64,000 nucleotides of DNA from contig JABRWF010000006.1 of NCBI GenBank assembly GCA_018343915.1, positions 3,844,001 to 3,908,000 on the forward strand. The letters run 5' to 3'. Under the pieces are notes generated by a model. The model had not been told where the DNA came from. It saw nothing but the letters and a program-made list of their open reading frames with translations, and made no database searches. The position numbers and the translations under genes are program-made. Position 1 is the stretch's first letter. Each line of letters starts with the position of its first letter. Shown piece after piece: positions 60,674 through 64,000 of the stretch. This stretch comes from Agroathelia rolfsii. Lineage: Eukaryota; Basidiomycota; Agaricomycetes; Amylocorticiales; Amylocorticiaceae.

Positions 60674-61424
60674 CCGTCAAATGGACATCCGGAAAAGGCA
60701 GACCGGACCCATATCTTCTTATGTCACATCGCGTCATATCGCGAGCAAGGTTGTCACGACCGTGACTGATAACTTGAAGTAATGCATACTTATTTACCGT
60801 ATTGCTTTAAGTCTGCACTTATGACGGTGAACTTCCACTTTCCCAAATCGCTATATTTGGGTTTAGGCTTAGCAGCGCAGGATATCATTTGCTCTATATC
60901 CCTTCAGCTCCACCTAAACGTTTCCCAATTATCCAACATGACCAAGCTCGACTCTTCCTCTGGTAGCGGAGCTGAACTGTCTTTGAGAGAAAATCCGTAA
61001 TGGAATCGTTCACCTCACCTGGCTCTGATTTTCTTGACATCCTAGTGTCTCCGTGCATTTAGCTTGCTTGGATGTGTTTGATGAGGTGTTCGATTACCCA
61101 TTTTTGCCTCTTTTTTTATCTGTCTTGGGCAAGATCTACATTTCTTGGCAGCCTGTGTGGCCCTCGCTTATAAGAAAACCTGCAAGCCACATAATGAGCG
61201 CCAGTGGCATTACTGCGATGACTTGATGACTATCAAAAATAGAGGTGTTCCTACTGAAAATTTTTCTTTGTTTATTTGAGATCTTATATGTTTGGACGTC
61301 TTCGCGTCGCTCTTGTTGATTTCAATGAAAGCAAACTGGCTCCGAAGAAATGAGCAAATGGTGTATTATTGGCATGGAAAAGTAAGTCCCTGCCCCATAT
61401 GACGTACCTTCACAACTCTTTTCT
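60674..61424. other. Upstream region of the MFS gene
   Basis: A plus-strand open frame at 60782-61000 (72 codons) has no recognised domain or supporting splice structure. Otherwise nothing seen. Confidence 0.35.
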
Positions 61425-61439
61425 CACTTCTTTCTTTTC

Positions 61440-61470
<31 letters not shown>

Positions 61471-61685
61471 CTCTTTTCTTTTCTTTTCTTTTCTTTTCTT
61501 TTCTTTTCTTTTCTTTTCTTTTCTTTTCTTTTCTTTTCTCTTTCCTACCTCTTTCTTTCTTTTCTTATTCTTCTTTTTTTCTGTTCTTTTTTATCTTTTC
61601 TTTTCTTTTCTTTTCTTTTCTTTTCTTTTCTTTTCTTTTCTTTTCTTTTCTTTTTTCTTTTCTTTTTTAAAAAAAAAAAAAAAAA
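61425..61685 (+). repeat. (TTTTC)n microsatellite with a terminal A-run
   Basis: About 230 bp of TTTTC units with a few interruptions (61540-61590), then ttttaaaaaaaaaaaaaaaa at 61665-61685. The long Phe/Ser-rich open frame here is an artefact of the repeat. Confidence 0.95.
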
Positions 61686-62719
61686 CTCCAGATACTACCA
61701 GTGACTTGCGGTCTCCCACCAACAAACAGGCAAAAAAATGATCAACCAGAATCAAGAGGATTCATTTCCAGAACCCTCCCATTTTTTCCCTTTTTTTAGT
61801 GCCATTGCTCTCGTTGTGAGGAGGCTATACATTTCTGTTGGATAATAAGGATAATAAACAGCTACGAATATAGCACGAACTTTTTGTATGCGTCGTAACA
61901 ATAGTTTCTTTTGTATCTTTTGTATCCTTTTGTCTTATGTCTGACAATTGACATACATGTATAAAACCGATACATTTTATCTACCGAATATACAAGTCAT
62001 TTTCTCATCCCATTTATTCCAATAATTTTCACTATCATCACCGTCTTCAACGGACAATATGATTTTTTTGGCAAATGAATTTAGACATTCACATTCCCAG
62101 CAAGCTGCCCTCAAGGAGCCTGGCAAGAATATTAGTAACGTTGGCGCTGCATAGTCGGATATCGAATCCGCTGGTGAGCGCCGGACTAGAGAAAAGGGAG
62201 TTATGGCAGTGCCCCAGACATTGTTTTTGGCGAAATATGCTTGTTTGTAAACCTGTATCATGAAGGCCTGCGGTCTAAGCGGCACGATTTAAAGTGAAGA
62301 CCCTCCCACTCTACCATAAAAACAATGCGAACAGAATATAGCAAAATACAGTCTGGTAGATATAGCATGTTTTGACATTTCAAGTATACAATTAACGACT
62401 AATACATACACTTCTTCACGATGGTAAAGCTATTTTGAGTACAAAAAAAAAGTGGTGGCATCGTCAAGTAGCGACAATTAAATATAATATATGCAAAATG
62501 AATTAAAGAATGGTATAAGGAATAGTCACAGTGTAAGCAAGATGAGGAGATAGAGATCCTTAATGAGATATTTTACTTGCTATTTCACAAGATTAGAATC
62601 GATTTGCAACACGGAAATTGAATGTCAAACGAATAAATAAAAACTGCTGTCAGCACTACAGATTTTCATACAATGAAACTAGATACTTGGAAATCAAGTA
62701 TCACTACATGTATATATCA
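61686..62719. other. Intergenic region downstream of the ankyrin gene
   Basis: A 102-codon minus-strand open frame at 61977-62285 has no recognisable domain and is not called. The rest is A+T-rich 3' flank. Confidence 0.35.
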
Positions 62720-64000
62720 CTATGCGTCCAACTCCCGCGCCACAAGATGGCCGCTGTACACCATGCTCTGTGCAATATCCTTTACATCTTGTTCTTCTTC
62801 AGGTCCTAGTTCACCGTCATGGGTCTTACGTCGCATGCTTCTGGACCACATGTAGAGACTACCAGCGTACTTATCAACAGCAGTGGTCCATCTTTGTTCG
62901 TCTCTTTTAGCCAGGTCACGTGCAACAGACTTCTGGACATCAAGGATATGGACAAGGCGACGCATTCCAGGACGTGACTTGATAGCATCCTTGACTGCTA
63001 TAGCCACTTCTTCGGGGTTCGAGACATCAACCGCCGGTTTTTGTTTTTGAACCGAGTCGTCTTCATCGTCTTCAAACGCCCGCTCCTTGGAAATATCTTC
63101 CATGTCCTGAATAAACTTGAGGATCTCAGATCGAAGCGATGGATCAGAGGAGAACGCTGCTGTTTCGTCAAGATACCGAACGGTCGAACTGAGTCTATCG
63201 ATTTCTGCAGAAAGCGCCCCAGTCTTAGGGACATTGCCCGATGGAAGACTGTTCGACGGCAAGGAGGGTATCGGGAAATAGTATCCGCTGTACTGGGAAG
63301 TTTTATCATTGTACTTCGACCGGCTTCGCCATAACAGGTCCTAAAAGCGATGTTGAGTATGCGCAAGATCTTTATTCCTGAATTCCTTTACCTGATGTGT
63401 AGCAATATCAAGAGGCGTATGTCCAACTCCGTTCTCGCTATATAACACGCCGTCTGTTGATGATCGTAAAAGAGCCTTCGTGATGGCCAAGTATCCCTTG
63501 GAGATAGCTGTGTGTAAAGGAGTCGACCCGTCGACGTCGCGGATGTCCAAAGCAATGCAGGAATCAAACTCGATAAATGCATCAACGGCTCCGAATGATC
63601 CGGCTTTGATGGCCTCATGGATGGGATAGAAAGAAGTGAGTGAAAGATAGTTGATGAATGCTGGGGTTTGTCTTGCCGTATTTCCCTTGTTGCTGGAGGT
63701 TTGCCTGAGTAAGTGCCGCACCGTATCTTGATCTATTTTCTTCAATAGATGACGAATCAATTTGTCATTTCGAACATGGGCCAGTATGTGGAACACATTC
63801 CAACCGCGGGGAGTATCTGTTTCTATGACGGAAATACCATAGTCCAGAAGGCAGTCGAACATCTCTTCGCTAGACTGGCAGTTTGCAGCTATGAGAAGTG
63901 CATTATACCCGACGTACTTGACTCTATTAAACATAGTAAGTAAAGTGATGAAGGATGATCAAACGGACATACTTTTCATTTAGGTACTTGGCCATTTCTC
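62720..64000 (-). CDS. Ankyrin-repeat protein, 3' part (5' end beyond the window)
   Basis: Three exons are visible: 63973-64000 (continues off the right edge), 63392-63923 and 62720-63340, with introns of 49 and 51 bp that keep the frame (NEKVKYVGYNALLIAAN; DIATHQ joined to DLLWRSRSKY). At least four ankyrin units are seen: GYNALLIAAN, GWNVFHILAHVRN, YPIHEAIKAGSFGAVDAF and GSTPLHTAISKGYLAITKALL, then GHTPLDIATHQ. The last exon codes an acidic and charged tail of about 205 residues (DEDDSVQKQKP; KRDEQRWTTAVDKYAG) of no recognised family. Likely a cytosolic or nuclear scaffold; the N-terminal domains that would define it are outside. Confidence 0.85.

Noticed and set aside
60456..60737. Longer upstream start for the MFS gene (93-codon frame from 60737).
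   Set aside because: It is in a different frame from the membrane-helix coding sequence; the start at 60673 leads directly into GRRIATLIAAIF and SAGTNY.
61369..61704. 111-codon Phe/Ser/Leu-rich open frame.
   Set aside because: It is the translation of the TTTTC microsatellite.
61977..62285. 102-codon minus-strand open frame.
   Set aside because: No domain, no splice context and no conservation evidence within the window.

Overview
The window looks like nuclear DNA of a filamentous basidiomycete (Agaricomycetes; a Rhizoctonia/Ceratobasidium-like fungus is plausible but unproven). Genes carry many short introns of about 50-65 bp with GT..AG borders. The dominant gene family, TPR proteins ending in a CHAT caspase-like protease domain, is expanded in that class. 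Ty1/copia and Ty3/gypsy retrotransposons are present. No rRNA, convincing tRNA or bacterial signal was seen.

Layout. (1) 1-20.6 kb: two TPR-CHAT genes on the minus strand (copy 1 at 1.3-4.0 kb with a damaged 5' end; copy 2 at 14.3-19.5 kb, intact, about 1,649 aa). They are separated by decayed duplicated sequence, including a broken fatty-acid-synthase alpha (FAS2) fragment at 11.3-12.8 kb and two short inverted-repeat elements. (2) 20.9-44.6 kb: an AT-rich block of nested LTR retroelements. At least four LTR families (called A, B, C, E here) are resolved, many with 5-bp target-site duplications (TSDs). They sit on a decayed copia gag-pol and on scraps of host genes (an MFS transporter, FAS2, and sequence from the 5' side of CHAT copy 4). 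(3) 44.6-57.8 kb: a second FAS2 fragment, an intact TPR-CHAT gene (copy 3, 49.1-53.0 kb, about 1,248 aa) and a fourth, truncated TPR-CHAT relic split by an LTR insertion. (4) 57.8-64 kb: a normal-looking region with an MCH1-like MFS transporter (nine exons, about 602 aa), a pentanucleotide microsatellite, and the 3' part of an ankyrin-repeat gene running off the right edge.

How it fits together. The window appears to be a tandem-duplication locus of TPR-CHAT genes. Each copy carries related 5' and 3' flanks, and the locus has been broken up by LTR insertions. Copies share a tiny conserved first coding exon, the same intron before the CHAT exon and a 135-bp (45-residue) repeat whose copy number varies from about 3 to about 20; one 205-bp tract is identical between copies 1 and 2. 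Six of the paired element flanks or TSDs that are not perfect differ only by TG->TA or CA->TA, which is the signature of CpA-targeted C-to-T mutation (RIP-like). TPR-CHAT proteins are H/C-dyad proteases related to caspases and separases. A role in fungal self/non-self recognition or regulated cell death is an inference from family knowledge, not shown by this sequence.
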